Assembly: GCA_016784355.1 (NCBI GenBank)
Contig: JADHUV010000021.1
Span: 1-40,906 of the forward strand
Length of the DNA: 40,906 nucleotides
Reading direction: 5' to 3'
Origin: Nitrospira sp.
Lineage (GTDB): Bacteria > Nitrospirota > Thermodesulfovibrionia > UBA6902
Part shown: piece by piece, positions 9,184 through 19,015 of the stretch
Numbering within the stretch: the stretch's first letter is position 1
Layout: each line of letters opens with the position of its first letter
Program-made: the position numbers and the translations under genes
Notes under the pieces: model-generated
Told to the model about the DNA's origin: nothing
The model's input: the letters and a program-made list of their open reading frames with translations, nothing else
The model's database searches: none

Positions 9184-9479
9184 GATATCAGGACTGCTGT
9201 AATCGTAAGTGACTGCATACTTTCAAAAGTCGCAATATTATATAAAGCATCCCTAAGTTAACGAGAGGCAACTGCGAGTGCCCATTAATAACATCATCAA
9301 AAAGAGCACTTATGAACTTATTTTTTAAGTTGTGCAATTCATGAGAGAAAGTTGAATGATGTATAAAGTATATGCATAACACAATATATTTGTCGAAAAT
9401 CATTACACAATCCGCATTTCTTTCACTAAAGCATTAGGATTAAAACCTGGAAATTGCTTTTTCATTAGTACTTACCCTA
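9184..9479. other. Intergenic stretch upstream of the sigma-54 promoter
   Basis: This AT-rich stretch between the kinase gene and the -24/-12 promoter has no gene I can support. It is the place where an enhancer site for a sigma-54 activator would be expected, but I could not identify one by eye. Confidence 0.4.
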
Positions 9480-9495
9480 TGGCACGGATATTGCA
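9480..9495 (+). promoter_or_regulatory. Sigma-54 (-24/-12) promoter of the PEP-CTERM gene
   Basis: TGGCACG, four bases, then TTGCA reproduces the RpoN consensus with exact spacing. It lies about 77 bases upstream of the PEP-CTERM start, leaving a leader of about 65 bases. In other bacteria PEP-CTERM genes are known to be driven by sigma-54 with the PrsK/PrsR two-component system. Confidence 0.8.
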
Positions 9496-9518
9496 TTATA
9501 TTATCTGAAACTAATACT

Positions 9519-9535
9519 AGACGAATGGTTCGTCT
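9519..9535 (+). other. Small stem-loop in the 5' leader
   Basis: AGACGAA and TTCGTCT form a perfect 7-bp stem with a 3-base loop in the predicted leader, about 22 bases upstream of the ribosome binding site. It may stabilise the mRNA or be a protein-binding dyad. Confidence 0.45.
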
Positions 9536-9571
9536 GAATAATTGATAACAAATAAACGGAGGACGTTGCAA

Positions 9572-10168
9572 ATGAAAAAAACAATTAAGCAAATAATACT
9601 GGCTCTTGTATTAAGCCTGACATTGACAGGTGCAGCAATGGCTCACACCATCACACTCGGTTTTGAGGCTACTGCAACACCCGGTTCTGTAGACATCTGG
9701 GCCGGCACTTATAGTGGACATTCTACTTATGTCCCAACTGAGGGCAGTGTTAATGTTGTCGGCGTAAACGGTACTATATTTAATACAACATTGGCATTTA
9801 CCACTCCTATCCTCTCAAAGCCAACCGGCCTTGTCGATGGCGTAAGCAACTGGTACGCAGTCGGCGGTCAGAATGCGACAGGTTTTACTGCAGATGACGG
9901 TACTTATTGGGGAAACAACTTTGGATGTTGTCCAATTGTATGGTGGCAGGGAGTGACGGTCAGCGGCCTTTCAGCCGGTGATTATCAGTTTACCTTTGTA
10001 CCGGATCCAAGCCCGACAGTAAACTGGTCTTTCTGGAATGACAGCTTAAACGGGACATTTACTCTTGATCAAACGATCGTTGGAAGCCCCGTACCTGAGC
10101 CCTCAACTTTTATTCTTCTGGCATCAGGACTCGCAGGAGTTGCATACTTCAGACGTAAAAACAAGTAA
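9572..10168 (+). CDS. PEP-CTERM sorted, secreted protein
   Basis: A 198-residue protein with a signal peptide (MKKTIKQIILALVLSLTL, likely cleavage after AMA near residue 24). The C-terminal sorting tag consists of VPEPSTF, a hydrophobic helix and RRKNK. Such tags are recognised by exosortase/XrtA-type proteases in diderm bacteria that make exopolysaccharide or biofilm. The mature part is rich in Gly, Thr, Trp and aromatic residues and looks like a beta-sandwich; no enzyme motif was seen. The start at 9572 is chosen over 9542 because CGGAGGA lies just upstream and it gives a clean signal peptide. It is a single-gene unit with a sigma-54 promoter and a strong terminator. No exosortase gene is in the window. 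Confidence 0.88.
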   Translation: MKKTIKQIILALVLSLTLTGAAMAHTITLGFEATATPGSVDIWAGTYSGHSTYVPTEGSVNVVGVNGTIFNTTLAFTTPILSKPTGLVDGVSNWYAVGGQNATGFTADDGTYWGNNFGCCPIVWWQGVTVSGLSAGDYQFTFVPDPSPTVNWSFWNDSLNGTFTLDQTIVGSPVPEPSTFILLASGLAGVAYFRRKNK

Positions 10169-10186
10169 ATTGATTTAGTGTTTTGC

Positions 10187-10223
10187 AAAGGGCAGAGAGT
10201 GTAATGACTCTCTGCCCTTTTTT
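10187..10223 (+). terminator. Rho-independent terminator of the PEP-CTERM gene
   Basis: A perfect stem of about 12-14 bp (AAAGGGCAGAGAGT with its complement at 10207-10220) closes a 6-base loop and ends in a T run. Confidence 0.92.
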
Positions 10224-10285
10224 ATAAATAGTATCACGTTTGCACATTGCAATGATTACATACTAGCTGCGCCGCCCCGCTTCCA

Positions 10286-10852
10286 TTACCCCTTCTTCAG
10301 CTTATCAATAAATAATTTACGAAGTTTCGCCACTTTAGGCTCTATGACCACTCTGCAATAAGGCTCATCTGCATGCAATTGATAATAATCCTGATGGAAG
10401 TCTTCAGCGGGATAAAAAGTCTGCAATGGAGACACCTCTGTGACAATTACACCTCCCCAAATATCAGACTCGCCAAGCCTTTGCATCACATCTTCTGCAA
10501 TCTTTTTCTGCTCCTGATCATGGTAAAAAATAGCCGATCGATACTGCGTGCCGGTATCAGCACCCTGGCGATTTTTTGTAGTGGGATCATGTATCGTGAA
10601 AAAAACCTTCAGGATATCTCTATAAGATATTTCCGCTGTATTAAAGGAAATCTGTACCACCTCGGCATGACCCGTCGTCCCGGTAGATACTGCATGATAA
10701 GTTGGATTGGCACTAGTTCCTCCAGCATATCCCGAGATAACTTTTTCAACTCCACGCAATTGCAAAAAGACGGCCTCAAGACACCAGAAACATCCCCCGG
10801 CTATTGTTGCAGTCTCGATTTTTGATGCGATCGAATTTTCATGTTGTTCCAT
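10286..10852 (-). CDS. msrA: Peptide methionine (S)-S-oxide reductase
   Basis: A 188-residue MsrA. It reduces the S-epimer of methionine sulfoxide in proteins and acts in oxidative-damage repair. The catalytic motif GGCFWCLEAVF is at residues 19-29, with Cys21 as the nucleophile, followed by the conserved SGYAGG, HAEVVQ, FFTIHDPTTKNRQG and QYRSAIFY blocks. Length is normal for the family. AGGAGA lies seven bases upstream of the start. The gene begins 17 bases after the stop of the NYN-domain gene on the same strand, so the two are probably co-transcribed. Confidence 0.95.
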   Translation of the reverse strand: MEQHENSIASKIETATIAGGCFWCLEAVFLQLRGVEKVISGYAGGTSANPTYHAVSTGTTGHAEVVQISFNTAEISYRDILKVFFTIHDPTTKNRQGADTGTQYRSAIFYHDQEQKKIAEDVMQRLGESDIWGGVIVTEVSPLQTFYPAEDFHQDYYQLHADEPYCRVVIEPKVAKLRKLFIDKLKKG

Positions 10853-10869
10853 GTTGGATCTCCTGATGT

Positions 10870-12570
10870 TTATTTATCAGACATAAAAAAATCATAACAA
10901 TGCCGGGAGCTTAATATCTGCGCACCTGGATTACGCTCTATCAGACCAATATCATCTGTCACTAAGATTACCGATCCTTTCTTCTGCAAAGCAATAATCC
11001 TGGTCAATCGGTCATCTGCCAATTCTTCTGACTTCTCAGTAAACATAATAACGTATCCCGGCTCGCTAATCTCACTATCTTCAGTCCCGTCATATACCAC
11101 TATAATATTAGCAAAGTGCCGCGCCTTACGGCTGATTCTCTGATGAAAGACATTACGTGCCGAGGCCATAGAGGTAAAGCCATCCAGCTCACTCTTTCTA
11201 TCCAGGCTCCTCAACAGCACATTATTACCATCAATCATAAGCTGACTTTTTTTAAGACTTCCGCTTTGCACCAATTGCTCAAAAGACTGGATGCTTTTCT
11301 TTTCCTGAACCAGGCTCATGCCAGCTTCCTTTGCGATAATCAGGTGTAACTTCTGACGAATACTCTCAGTAATTTTTCTAGCGCTCTGCCGATCAATAAA
11401 CCCCTTTTCCCTGAGTTGCTGCAGAAGATGTTCCGACTGCTCTAAAATTGGAAGCGATGCCTTTTGCAATGGCAAAGTATCAAGCACATCAGTATAAAGA
11501 CTAAACTTAGATGATGGCAGCGACTCAACCAGGACGGCGGCGTACGGCCTCGCATTAAGCAGATACTCTCTGCGCTGCTGAAGCATATCAAGGGCTTTTG
11601 CAGTTTCCGGGACGGTCAGAAGGGATTCCCCCTGTATTTGCCGTAGCGTTTCTATCAATTCACAGATGTGCTTAAATTCCTCTCGCAGGGAGTGCAGCGT
11701 ACCGGAGCGTTTATTTTTAGCGGACTGTAATTTGATCGCCTGTTCAGCAAATACGATCACCGACCGATTCTCTTCAGCAGGTGCCGCAAACTCACGCTCA
11801 TCGTCAATGGATTCGAAATCCAGCCTCATCTTTTTACGTATGGAAATCTCGAGTTCTGCCGCATCTTTTACAAACTGCTCCTTTTGCACAGCAGCACTCT
11901 TTATCAGAGAATTGTGCTTCTTCTCCAAACCATCATGATTCTTTGCTAAATCGCTATAAGCTGATTTTAATGCCTCAAGTTCAGACTCCCGTTCCGCCAG
12001 TTTTTTTCGAAGTTTCTCAAGCTTCTTTTCACCGGCGCCTGCTTTTGTCTCACTCTTAACCGGATCCGCCTTCTCAGTCTCGCCGACTGCCGCCTCACTC
12101 GGTATTATGCATTTTAAATATTCAATAAAAGGAATCGTACAGTCCAACATCTCATTGCTGGATGTCCCCGTATCTGCTGGCGCATGCTCTGTGGCTATGA
12201 GGGTGGATTTCTCAGCCACGCCTTCAAGCACAATAAAAAATTCCGCCTGAAAATATTCCATAAAAAACCCCTTATGTTTTTGCATGAATGAATCAGACAT
12301 AGCATCAAAGAAATCAATAAGGGGCTTATGAAATAATTTCCAGGCCTCACAAAGGGTCGTGATTTTCCTGACATTATTTTTATACCAGCTAAGCAGACGC
12401 ACTCGTATATGAACAAGATTTTCCTGTTTTACAGCAAACCCCTTAAAAACAGTTTCCTGAAACTCCGGCGCACTGCCGGCCAGTTCTATAAAGTATTCAG
12501 GCTTAACCGTATCGATAAGGTAGAGTAAAATTTCTTTATCTGTCTTTATTTGTTCTATAAATTGTTCCAT
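10870..12570 (-). CDS. Coiled-coil protein with C-terminal NYN/PIN-like nuclease domain
   Basis: About 566 residues. The N-terminal third has no recognised domain. The middle (roughly residues 165-260) is a strong coiled coil rich in Lys, Glu and Leu (KKLEKLRKKLAERESELEAL). The last 125 or so residues form a NYN (YacP-like) fold: MIDGNNVL, IVVYDGTED and VTDDIGLIER place acidic residues where PIN-like RNases bind metal. RNA cleavage is the likely activity, but the target is unknown. The ATG at 12570 has GGTGGAG upstream; a GTG three codons earlier is possible. It lies directly upstream of msrA. Confidence 0.7.
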   Translation of the reverse strand: MEQFIEQIKTDKEILLYLIDTVKPEYFIELAGSAPEFQETVFKGFAVKQENLVHIRVRLLSWYKNNVRKITTLCEAWKLFHKPLIDFFDAMSDSFMQKHKGFFMEYFQAEFFIVLEGVAEKSTLIATEHAPADTGTSSNEMLDCTIPFIEYLKCIIPSEAAVGETEKADPVKSETKAGAGEKKLEKLRKKLAERESELEALKSAYSDLAKNHDGLEKKHNSLIKSAAVQKEQFVKDAAELEISIRKKMRLDFESIDDEREFAAPAEENRSVIVFAEQAIKLQSAKNKRSGTLHSLREEFKHICELIETLRQIQGESLLTVPETAKALDMLQQRREYLLNARPYAAVLVESLPSSKFSLYTDVLDTLPLQKASLPILEQSEHLLQQLREKGFIDRQSARKITESIRQKLHLIIAKEAGMSLVQEKKSIQSFEQLVQSGSLKKSQLMIDGNNVLLRSLDRKSELDGFTSMASARNVFHQRISRKARHFANIIVVYDGTEDSEISEPGYVIMFTEKSEELADDRLTRIIALQKKGSVILVTDDIGLIERNPGAQILSSRHCYDFFMSDK

Positions 12571-12605
12571 GCATTCCACTCCACCACTTTGTGTGCAAGT
12601 TTCTG

Positions 12606-12764
12606 CTAGTTTAACACACGGCCGCGCCGCCCACTATAGTGAAGGTGAGCAGCAGTAGAAAAACCTGTCTTTCCTGAGTAACCAATATGTTGTCCCTTTC
12701 CTACTGGGCAGTGCCGAACAACAGCATGATCGCGATTATGAGCAGGATTTCCATCAGAGTTCAT
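12606..12764 (-). pseudogene. Remnant of an M23 (LytM-type) peptidase
   Basis: A 52-codon frame contains GKGQHIGYSGKTGFST, then AAHLHYS, closely resembling the end of the M23 metallopeptidase core (kGQ-IGysGnTGfStgPHLHf). Only the final catalytic HLH part survives; the upstream zinc ligands and the rest of the domain are absent, and there is no ribosome binding site. It sits between the PfpI gene and the NYN gene in a gap of 200 bases. I read it as the decayed 3' end of a cell-wall hydrolase gene. It is short, so a chance match is not fully excluded. Confidence 0.5.
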
Positions 12765-12779
12765 GAAGCCGGGGCGATA

Positions 12780-13283
12780 CTATTGCTTTACAACTTGCAT
12801 GATAGCCCTCATAAAATACGGAAGGTCAGAGGGTATTCTTGAAGTAACAAGATTATTATCAACAACTACCTCAGCATCTTCATAAACAGCCCCCGCGCCT
12901 TTCAGTTCTTCGGCAACCAGGCGGTAGCATGTTGCATGTCTTCCTTTCATAACTCCAGCAGATATGAGAATTTGTGGTCCATGGCAGATAGCCCCAATTG
13001 GTTTATCAGTTTCCATAAAATGTCTTGCTATCTCAAGGGCCCTCGTGTTCTGCCTGATTACTGCCGGTGCCTTACCGCCGGGAAGTATCAGAACATCATA
13101 TGCTGAAGGGTCCACCTCATGAAGTGCTAAATCGGGCTGGACCTCATATCCCTTTTTGCCTATGATGATCCCTTTCTCTATCGAGGCAATATAGACCTCA
13201 TACCCTTCTTCCAGCATACGATACATAGGGACCAGCAGTTCAGAGTCCTCAAAGTTATCAGCGCTGATAATCAATACTTTCAT
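12780..13283 (-). CDS. DJ-1/PfpI family protein
   Basis: A 167-residue single-domain member of the class I glutamine-amidotransferase-like superfamily. The nucleophile elbow AICHGPQ carries Cys100 followed by His101, and ILPGGKAP matches the conserved glycine-rich loop. Relatives have been described as proteases, chaperones, glyoxalases or deglycases, so the exact activity is open; a protein- or metabolite-damage role is most likely. The start at 13283 is preferred to 13295 because GGAGGGT lies between the two ATGs. Confidence 0.88.
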   Translation of the reverse strand: MKVLIISADNFEDSELLVPMYRMLEEGYEVYIASIEKGIIIGKKGYEVQPDLALHEVDPSAYDVLILPGGKAPAVIRQNTRALEIARHFMETDKPIGAICHGPQILISAGVMKGRHATCYRLVAEELKGAGAVYEDAEVVVDNNLVTSRIPSDLPYFMRAIMQVVKQ

Positions 13284-13474
13284 GCCACCCTCCATTGTTA
13301 ATTTATAATTTTATAACCTTCCCGTAAATATTATCTATTATACTCCCGGCGTACAGGAGCATCTACTGCAAGAGCAAGGGGTCCAGTAGTTATTCAAGTT
13401 CATATATATATTGGGACCCTCGTGCATCCAAGAACTCTTTGCTGCTATATCAACCCGAAAAAAGGCCTCCAAAC

Positions 13475-13510
13475 AAAAAAAAGTGGGGGCAGATCAATTC
13501 CGCCCCCACT
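13475..13510 (-). terminator. Rho-independent terminator of ahcY
   Basis: On the minus strand AGTGGGGGC and GCCCCCACT form a perfect 9-bp stem (13482-13490 with 13502-13510), followed by a run of eight T. It starts 22 bases after the ahcY stop. Confidence 0.92.
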
Positions 13511-13531
13511 TCATATTAGATAAATCTAATA

Positions 13532-14944
13532 TTAGTATCTATAATGTTCCGGCTTATACGGGCCGTCCACTGATACTCCTATGTAATCTGCCTGCTCTTT
13601 GGAGAGCTTAGTAAGCTTAACTCCAATCTTTGCAAGGTGTAAGCGCGCAACCTCTTCATCCAGCTCTTTTGATAGACGATATACCTTGTTTTCATAAACA
13701 TCTTTATTCTTCCAGAGATCTATCTGAGCAAGAGTCTGGTTGGTAAAGCTGTTAGACATAACAAAGGACGGGTGTCCTGTTGCACATCCAAGATTTACAA
13801 GCCTTCCTTCTGCAAGCATAAAGATCGCGTTACCTGTCGGGAAGACATACTTGTCAACCTGAGGCTTGATATTAATCTTTTCAATTCCGGGATACTCGTT
13901 AAGCAGTTCAACCTGTATCTCATTATCGAAATGACCGATATTACAGACAATGGCCTGATCTTTCATCTTTGCCATGTGCTCGACAGTGATTATATCCTTG
14001 TTCCCTGTCGTTGTCACATAAATATCTCCCTCTCCCAGGGTATCTTCAGTAGTAGCAACCTCAAATCCCTCCATCGCTGCCTGCAAAGCGCAGATAGGAT
14101 CAATTTCTGTAACTATGACCCTGGAACCGTATTCTTTCAGAGACTTAGCGCAACCCTTACCTACATCACCATAACCGCAAACCACTGAAACCTTACCGGC
14201 CAGCATCACGTCAGTTGCCCTCTTGATACCATCCGCAAGAGACTCTCTGCAGCCGTAAAGATTATCAAATTTAGACTTTGTTACAGAGTCATTCACATTA
14301 ATGGCCGGAATAAGAAGAGTACCGTTATTCATCATTTCATACAGACGATGAACACCTGTTGTAGTCTCTTCACTCACACCCTTCCAATCCTTAACTGTAC
14401 GATGCCATCTCTGATTATCCTCAACAAGAAGCTTTTTCAGAAGATCCTTGACGATCTGAAGTTCTTTATTATCTGTAGGCTCATCAAGACCGGCTGCATC
14501 TTTTTCTGCATCAAATCCCATGTGAATAAACATCGTAGCATCTCCGCCATCATCGACGATCAGCTCAGGACCTTTCCCATCAGGAAATTTAAGCGCCTCA
14601 TTAGTGCACCACCAATATTCCTCAAGTGTCTCACCCTTCCAGGCAAAAACAGGAATACCGGCTGCGGCTATAGCGGCCGCAGCATGATCCTGAGTTGAAA
14701 AAATATTACAACTTGCCCAGCGGACATCACCGCCAAGGGCTACGAGTGTTTCGATAAGAACCGCTGTCTGTATAGTCATATGCAGAGATCCTGAGATGCG
14801 AACACCCTTAAGCGGCTGTTCAGCGCCGAATTTCTCCCTGAGAGACATTAATCCCGGCATTTCCTTCTCAGCAATATCTAGCTCTTTTCTTCCCCACTCA
14901 GCAAGGCTGATATCAGCAACCTTGTAATCATTTGTCGTAGACAT
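13532..14944 (-). CDS. ahcY: Adenosylhomocysteinase
   Basis: A 470-residue S-adenosylhomocysteine hydrolase, which splits SAH to adenosine and homocysteine and so relieves product inhibition of methyltransferases. Visible family blocks: [39 protein letters not shown], the NAD-binding loop [23 protein letters not shown] and the C-terminal YKPEHYRY. Length is right for the family. TAAGGAGGA lies upstream of the start. metK lies just upstream on the same strand, so SAM synthesis and SAH removal are encoded together, although metK has its own terminator. Confidence 0.97.
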   Translation of the reverse strand: MSTTNDYKVADISLAEWGRKELDIAEKEMPGLMSLREKFGAEQPLKGVRISGSLHMTIQTAVLIETLVALGGDVRWASCNIFSTQDHAAAAIAAAGIPVFAWKGETLEEYWWCTNEALKFPDGKGPELIVDDGGDATMFIHMGFDAEKDAAGLDEPTDNKELQIVKDLLKKLLVEDNQRWHRTVKDWKGVSEETTTGVHRLYEMMNNGTLLIPAINVNDSVTKSKFDNLYGCRESLADGIKRATDVMLAGKVSVVCGYGDVGKGCAKSLKEYGSRVIVTEIDPICALQAAMEGFEVATTEDTLGEGDIYVTTTGNKDIITVEHMAKMKDQAIVCNIGHFDNEIQVELLNEYPGIEKINIKPQVDKYVFPTGNAIFMLAEGRLVNLGCATGHPSFVMSNSFTNQTLAQIDLWKNKDVYENKVYRLSKELDEEVARLHLAKIGVKLTKLSKEQADYIGVSVDGPYKPEHYRY

Positions 14945-15140
14945 AAATCTTCCTCCTTAATTTGTTTACAGAATGATTGCCCATTCCATTCACTGTAACG
15001 GGCAAAGCCTTTTTAATTGTACAAAAAGGCAATAATATCCTTAAATTTTTATAATGTGTATCGTAACTATTGCAGCCGCTCTATTTCAATAGGAATGTTT
15101 TATTTAGACGTTTGGACGGGAAGTATCCCTGAAATAAGCA

Positions 15141-15174
15141 TAAATAAGGGGGGACATCCAAAAGGATATCCCCC
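15141..15174 (-). terminator. Terminator-like hairpin after metK
   Basis: On the minus strand a stem of about 11 bp (15149-15159 with 15164-15174, one mismatch) closes a 4-base loop. The T tract after it is broken (TTATTTAT), so termination may be incomplete and allow some read-through towards ahcY. Confidence 0.7.
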
Positions 15175-15184
15175 GGTATTGATA

Positions 15185-16345
15185 TTACTTAGCTGCGTTC
15201 TTCAGATCCTCTGCTTTATCAGTCTTTTCCCAAGGGAAATTGTCACCCTCTCTGCCGAAATGTCCATAAGCTGCAGTCTCTGCATAAATGGGCCTCAAGA
15301 GATTAAGCATTTTTATGAGTCCTCTTGGGCGCAGATCAAAATGCTCACGAACCAGTTCTTCAAGCTTGGATTCTTCAAGCTTACCTGTTCCGAAAGTCTC
15401 AATAGTAATCGATGTAGGCTCGGCCACACCAATGGCATAGGAAACCTGTAGTTCACAACGGTCTGCAAGACCCGCAGCAACTATATTTTTTGCAACATAC
15501 CGTGCTGCATACGCGGCAGAACGGTCAACCTTGGAAGGATCCTTACCAGAAAAAGCACCGCCGCCATGACGCGCTGATCCGCCATAGGTATCAACAATTA
15601 TTTTACGCCCGGTCAGTCCGCAGTCACCAACAGGACCGCCGATTACAAAACGTCCGGTCGGATTAATGTGAAACTTTGTATGAGGGGTTATCCAGTCAGC
15701 TGGAAGAATAGGCATGATAATCTCATCCATTACCGCCTCTTTCAGGGCCTTGTACTCAATATCTGGTGAATGCTGAGTTGAAAGAACAACAGCTTCTATT
15801 CCTACAGGCTTATTATCTTCATACCTGAATGTAACCTGGCTCTTTGCATCCGGCCTGAGCCATGGAAGAGTACCGTTTTTGCGAACCTCCGCCTGACGGT
15901 GAACCAGCCTGTGCGCATAAGTAATAGGGGCAGGCATAAGTACATCCGTCTCATTAGTGGCATAACCAAACATAAGTCCCTGATCGCCTGCACCCTGCTC
16001 GTGGTCGTTCGTTTCATCAACGCCCATTGCAATGTCTGCTGACTGCTTATCAATAGAAGTAAGTACAGCGCATGACTCCCAGTCAAAACCCATATCAGAG
16101 TGGTTATAACCAATTTTCTTAATAGTCTGTCTTACAACGTCCTGCATATCCACCCAGGCAGTTGTAGTAATTTCACCGGCGAGTACGACCATACCAGTAG
16201 TAACCATGGTTTCGCATGCTACACGAGCCTTGGGATCTTCTGTAAAAATTGCATCTAGAACCGCATCTGAAATCTGGTCCGCAACCTTGTCAGGATGTCC
16301 CTCTGATACTGATTCTGAAGTAAAAAGGTAGTTTCTTTTTTTCAT
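15185..16345 (-). CDS. metK: S-adenosylmethionine synthase
   Basis: A 386-residue methionine adenosyltransferase, which makes SAM from methionine and ATP. Conserved blocks include [18 protein letters not shown], the [12 protein letters not shown] signature and the glycine-rich [19 protein letters not shown] loop. Length matches the family. CTGGAGG lies upstream of the start. It is the first gene of the minus-strand SAM pair (metK, then ahcY). I looked for a SAM riboswitch in the 140-base divergent region before uvrA and did not find a recognisable one. Confidence 0.97.
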   Translation of the reverse strand: MKKRNYLFTSESVSEGHPDKVADQISDAVLDAIFTEDPKARVACETMVTTGMVVLAGEITTTAWVDMQDVVRQTIKKIGYNHSDMGFDWESCAVLTSIDKQSADIAMGVDETNDHEQGAGDQGLMFGYATNETDVLMPAPITYAHRLVHRQAEVRKNGTLPWLRPDAKSQVTFRYEDNKPVGIEAVVLSTQHSPDIEYKALKEAVMDEIIMPILPADWITPHTKFHINPTGRFVIGGPVGDCGLTGRKIIVDTYGGSARHGGGAFSGKDPSKVDRSAAYAARYVAKNIVAAGLADRCELQVSYAIGVAEPTSITIETFGTGKLEESKLEELVREHFDLRPRGLIKMLNLLRPIYAETAAYGHFGREGDNFPWEKTDKAEDLKNAAK

Positions 16346-16486
16346 TTAAATGTCCTCCAGGCAATAATGTTTTGGTGAGCAGAAACCCCGAAATTTCAAA
16401 AATATTCAGGGTTATATTGTTAAGCTTTATATTGTACCATAATTAATAGAATATTTGACATATCAGATGTTTCATAAGGTATATTA

Positions 16487-19015
16487 ATGATGCTAAGACC
16501 CGCCATGCTCAATACTATTGACATAAAAGGTGCCAGAGTGCACAACCTTAAGAATATAAGCCTGCGCATACCACGCGACAAGCTGGTTGTAATCACAGGG
16601 CCCTCAGGCTCAGGCAAATCCTCTCTGGCTTTTGATACCATATACGCCGAAGGCCAGCGCAGGTACGTTGAAAGCCTTTCTGCCTACGCCAGGCAGTTTC
16701 TTGTCCAGATGCAAAAACCAGATGTAGACTCCATCGAGGGACTCTCGCCTTCCATAGCCATTGACCAGAAATCCAGCGCCAGGACATACCGCTCAACAGT
16801 AGGTACTGTCACTGAAATATATGACTACCTGCGGGTCGCCTACACGAGAATCGGGATCCTTTCATGCTATAAATGCGGCAATAGTATTGCCACGCAAAGG
16901 TCGCAGCAGATAATCGAGAATGTCCTTGCCCTGCCCGAGGGCACCAGAATACAGATTCTTTCCCCCATTGTGTCCGGCCGTAAGGGTGAATATAAAAAGG
17001 AACTGGAAGAAGCCAGGCGAAAGGGAATCATACGCGCAAGGATTGACGGCGAAATGACAGATATAACGGGAGAGGTAAAACTAAACAAGCACAAGCGACA
17101 CAACATTGATATCGTAATTGACCGGCTTATCATAAAGCCGGGGATAGAAAAACATGTTACCCAGGCCATAACCCATGCAACCGGCTTTTCCAGCGCAGTT
17201 ACTGTTAATATCATTAATGAGGACAGGGATCTCTACTTCAGCACCCTGATGGCCTGCCATCACTGCGGCACCAGTTATCCGGAAATCAGCCCCCGATTCT
17301 TTTCATTTAACAGCCCTCATGGCTATTGCCCCGGGTGCAGAGGGCTTGGTTTTTCCAATGTAGATGAGGAAGGCGAATCCGGGGACAGGCTGAAAAAATG
17401 CCCGGAGTGCAGCGGCTTACGCTTAAGGAAAGAAGCACTATCTGTCAGACTCGGTGGACTCAATATAGGCGAACTCTCCGCAATGCCCATAGGCGGTGCC
17501 ATAGAGTTTCTGAAAAACCTTAAGCTTACAGCTGCAGAGAAAACCATTGCCTCAAAAATCCTGAAAGAAGTCAGGGAGAGACTGGGGTTCCTGAAAAGCG
17601 TCGGGCTGGATTATCTAACCCTCGACCGTGCAGGAGCCACCCTTTCAAACGGGGAGGCACAGAGGGTGAAACTTGCAACACAGGTAGGCTCTTCCCTTAC
17701 CGGGGTCTTATATATATTTGATGAGCCAAGCATCGGCCTGCATCCAAGAGACCATGAAAAGCTTCTTGACAGCTTATGCCAGTTAAAAACTATGGGCAAT
17801 AGCGTCCTTATTGTCGAGCATGATGAAGATACCATGCTAAGGGCCGATCATATAGTGGATATGGGGCCGGAGGCCGGAGTTCGGGGCGGTTATGTTGTAT
17901 CTAGCGGAACACTTGCGCACATTAAGCGTGATAAATCATCACTGACTGGATCATTTCTCCGGGGCAGCAGAAGTATTCCCATACCTCTCATACGAAGAAA
18001 CCCGAAAGAATTCATAGAAATCAAGGGTGCCAGATCCTACAATCTGAAAAACATAGATGTGAAAATACCGCTCGGAACCTTCGCCTGCGTTACGGGTGTC
18101 TCGGGCTCAGGTAAAAGCTCCCTTATAATAGATATCCTGTACAAGGCCCTTTCTAAAAAATTACATGCAGCGGGCGCTGTGCCGGGCAGGCATCTAAATA
18201 TTGAGGGGGCAGAAAAGATAGATAAGATAATCGATATCGATCAGTCCCCCCTCGGAAGATCGCCCCGCTCTAACCCGGCAACCTATAACGGTATCTTCAC
18301 CTTAATACGTGATCTATTCGGACAACTGCCGGGAGCAAGGGTGCGCGGATACAAACCCGGCAGGTTCAGCTTTAATGTCAAAGGCGGCCGATGCGAAACC
18401 TGCAGCGGCGACGGCCTCGTTAAGATATCCATGCACTTTCTGCCTGATCTATATATACCCTGCGAGATATGCAGGGGCAGCCGCTATAACAGAGAAACCC
18501 TGGAAATACGGTACAGGGATAAAAATATTTCTGATGTACTTAATATGACTGTCCGCCAGGCAATGGATTTCTTCTCTGCGATCCCGCGCATTCTTCACAG
18601 GCTGAATGTACTTGATAAAGTCGGCCTTGGCTATGTCCAGCTCGGCCAGTCCGCCACCACCCTTTCCGGCGGCGAGGCCCAGAGGGTAAAGCTCGCCAGA
18701 GAACTTAGCCGGCCAGCCACAGGCAACACCTTATATATACTTGATGAACCTACCACGGGTCTACATTTCGTGGATATACAAAAACTGCTTGAGGTGCTTA
18801 ATGAACTGGTTGAGGCCGGAAACAGCGTATTAGTCATAGAGCATAATCTGGACGTCATTAAGAGTGCCGACTACATAATAGATATAGGGCCTGAAAGCGG
18901 GGAACGCGGCGGTAAAGTGATCGCCCAGGGTACGCCCGAAAAAATAGCACGAAGCACCAAATCCCACACTGGCAGATTCCTGAAACCGAAACTAAAAGAA
19001 AAGCAGCAGGCATGA
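16487..19015 (+). CDS. uvrA: Excinuclease ABC subunit A, shortened form
   Basis: An 842-residue UvrA, the damage-recognition ATPase of nucleotide excision repair. Two ABC modules: GPSGSGKSS near residue 40 with LSNGEAQRV and [12 protein letters not shown], and GVSGSGKSS with LSGGEAQRV and [12 protein letters not shown]. The UvrB-binding insertion after the first Walker A is present. The typical protein has about 940 residues. Here the insertion domain that normally separates the CPxC pair (CPGC near 282) from the next C-x2-C (CPEC near 305) is reduced to about 20 residues, which accounts for the missing 100. The second zinc finger (CETC, CEIC) is intact. AAGG is seven bases before ATG 16487. 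The stop overlaps the apbE start. Confidence 0.93.
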   Translation: MMLRPAMLNTIDIKGARVHNLKNISLRIPRDKLVVITGPSGSGKSSLAFDTIYAEGQRRYVESLSAYARQFLVQMQKPDVDSIEGLSPSIAIDQKSSARTYRSTVGTVTEIYDYLRVAYTRIGILSCYKCGNSIATQRSQQIIENVLALPEGTRIQILSPIVSGRKGEYKKELEEARRKGIIRARIDGEMTDITGEVKLNKHKRHNIDIVIDRLIIKPGIEKHVTQAITHATGFSSAVTVNIINEDRDLYFSTLMACHHCGTSYPEISPRFFSFNSPHGYCPGCRGLGFSNVDEEGESGDRLKKCPECSGLRLRKEALSVRLGGLNIGELSAMPIGGAIEFLKNLKLTAAEKTIASKILKEVRERLGFLKSVGLDYLTLDRAGATLSNGEAQRVKLATQVGSSLTGVLYIFDEPSIGLHPRDHEKLLDSLCQLKTMGNSVLIVEHDEDTMLRADHIVDMGPEAGVRGGYVVSSGTLAHIKRDKSSLTGSFLRGSRSIPIPLIRRNPKEFIEIKGARSYNLKNIDVKIPLGTFACVTGVSGSGKSSLIIDILYKALSKKLHAAGAVPGRHLNIEGAEKIDKIIDIDQSPLGRSPRSNPATYNGIFTLIRDLFGQLPGARVRGYKPGRFSFNVKGGRCETCSGDGLVKISMHFLPDLYIPCEICRGSRYNRETLEIRYRDKNISDVLNMTVRQAMDFFSAIPRILHRLNVLDKVGLGYVQLGQSATTLSGGEAQRVKLARELSRPATGNTLYILDEPTTGLHFVDIQKLLEVLNELVEAGNSVLVIEHNLDVIKSADYIIDIGPESGERGGKVIAQGTPEKIARSTKSHTGRFLKPKLKEKQQA

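Noticed and set aside
14945..15180. Possible SAH riboswitch before ahcY
   Set aside because: Hairpins are present (for example around 15007-15030) but no SAH riboswitch core was recognised; the conserved hairpin near 15149-15174 is the metK terminator.
16455..16485. TTGACA ... TATATT promoter for uvrA
   Set aside because: The spacing is 19 bases and the -10 box would sit directly on the chosen start codon, so it does not fit as a promoter for ATG 16487.
16346..16486. Possible SAM riboswitch before metK
   Set aside because: The 140-base divergent region lacks the conserved helices and core strings of known SAM riboswitch classes.
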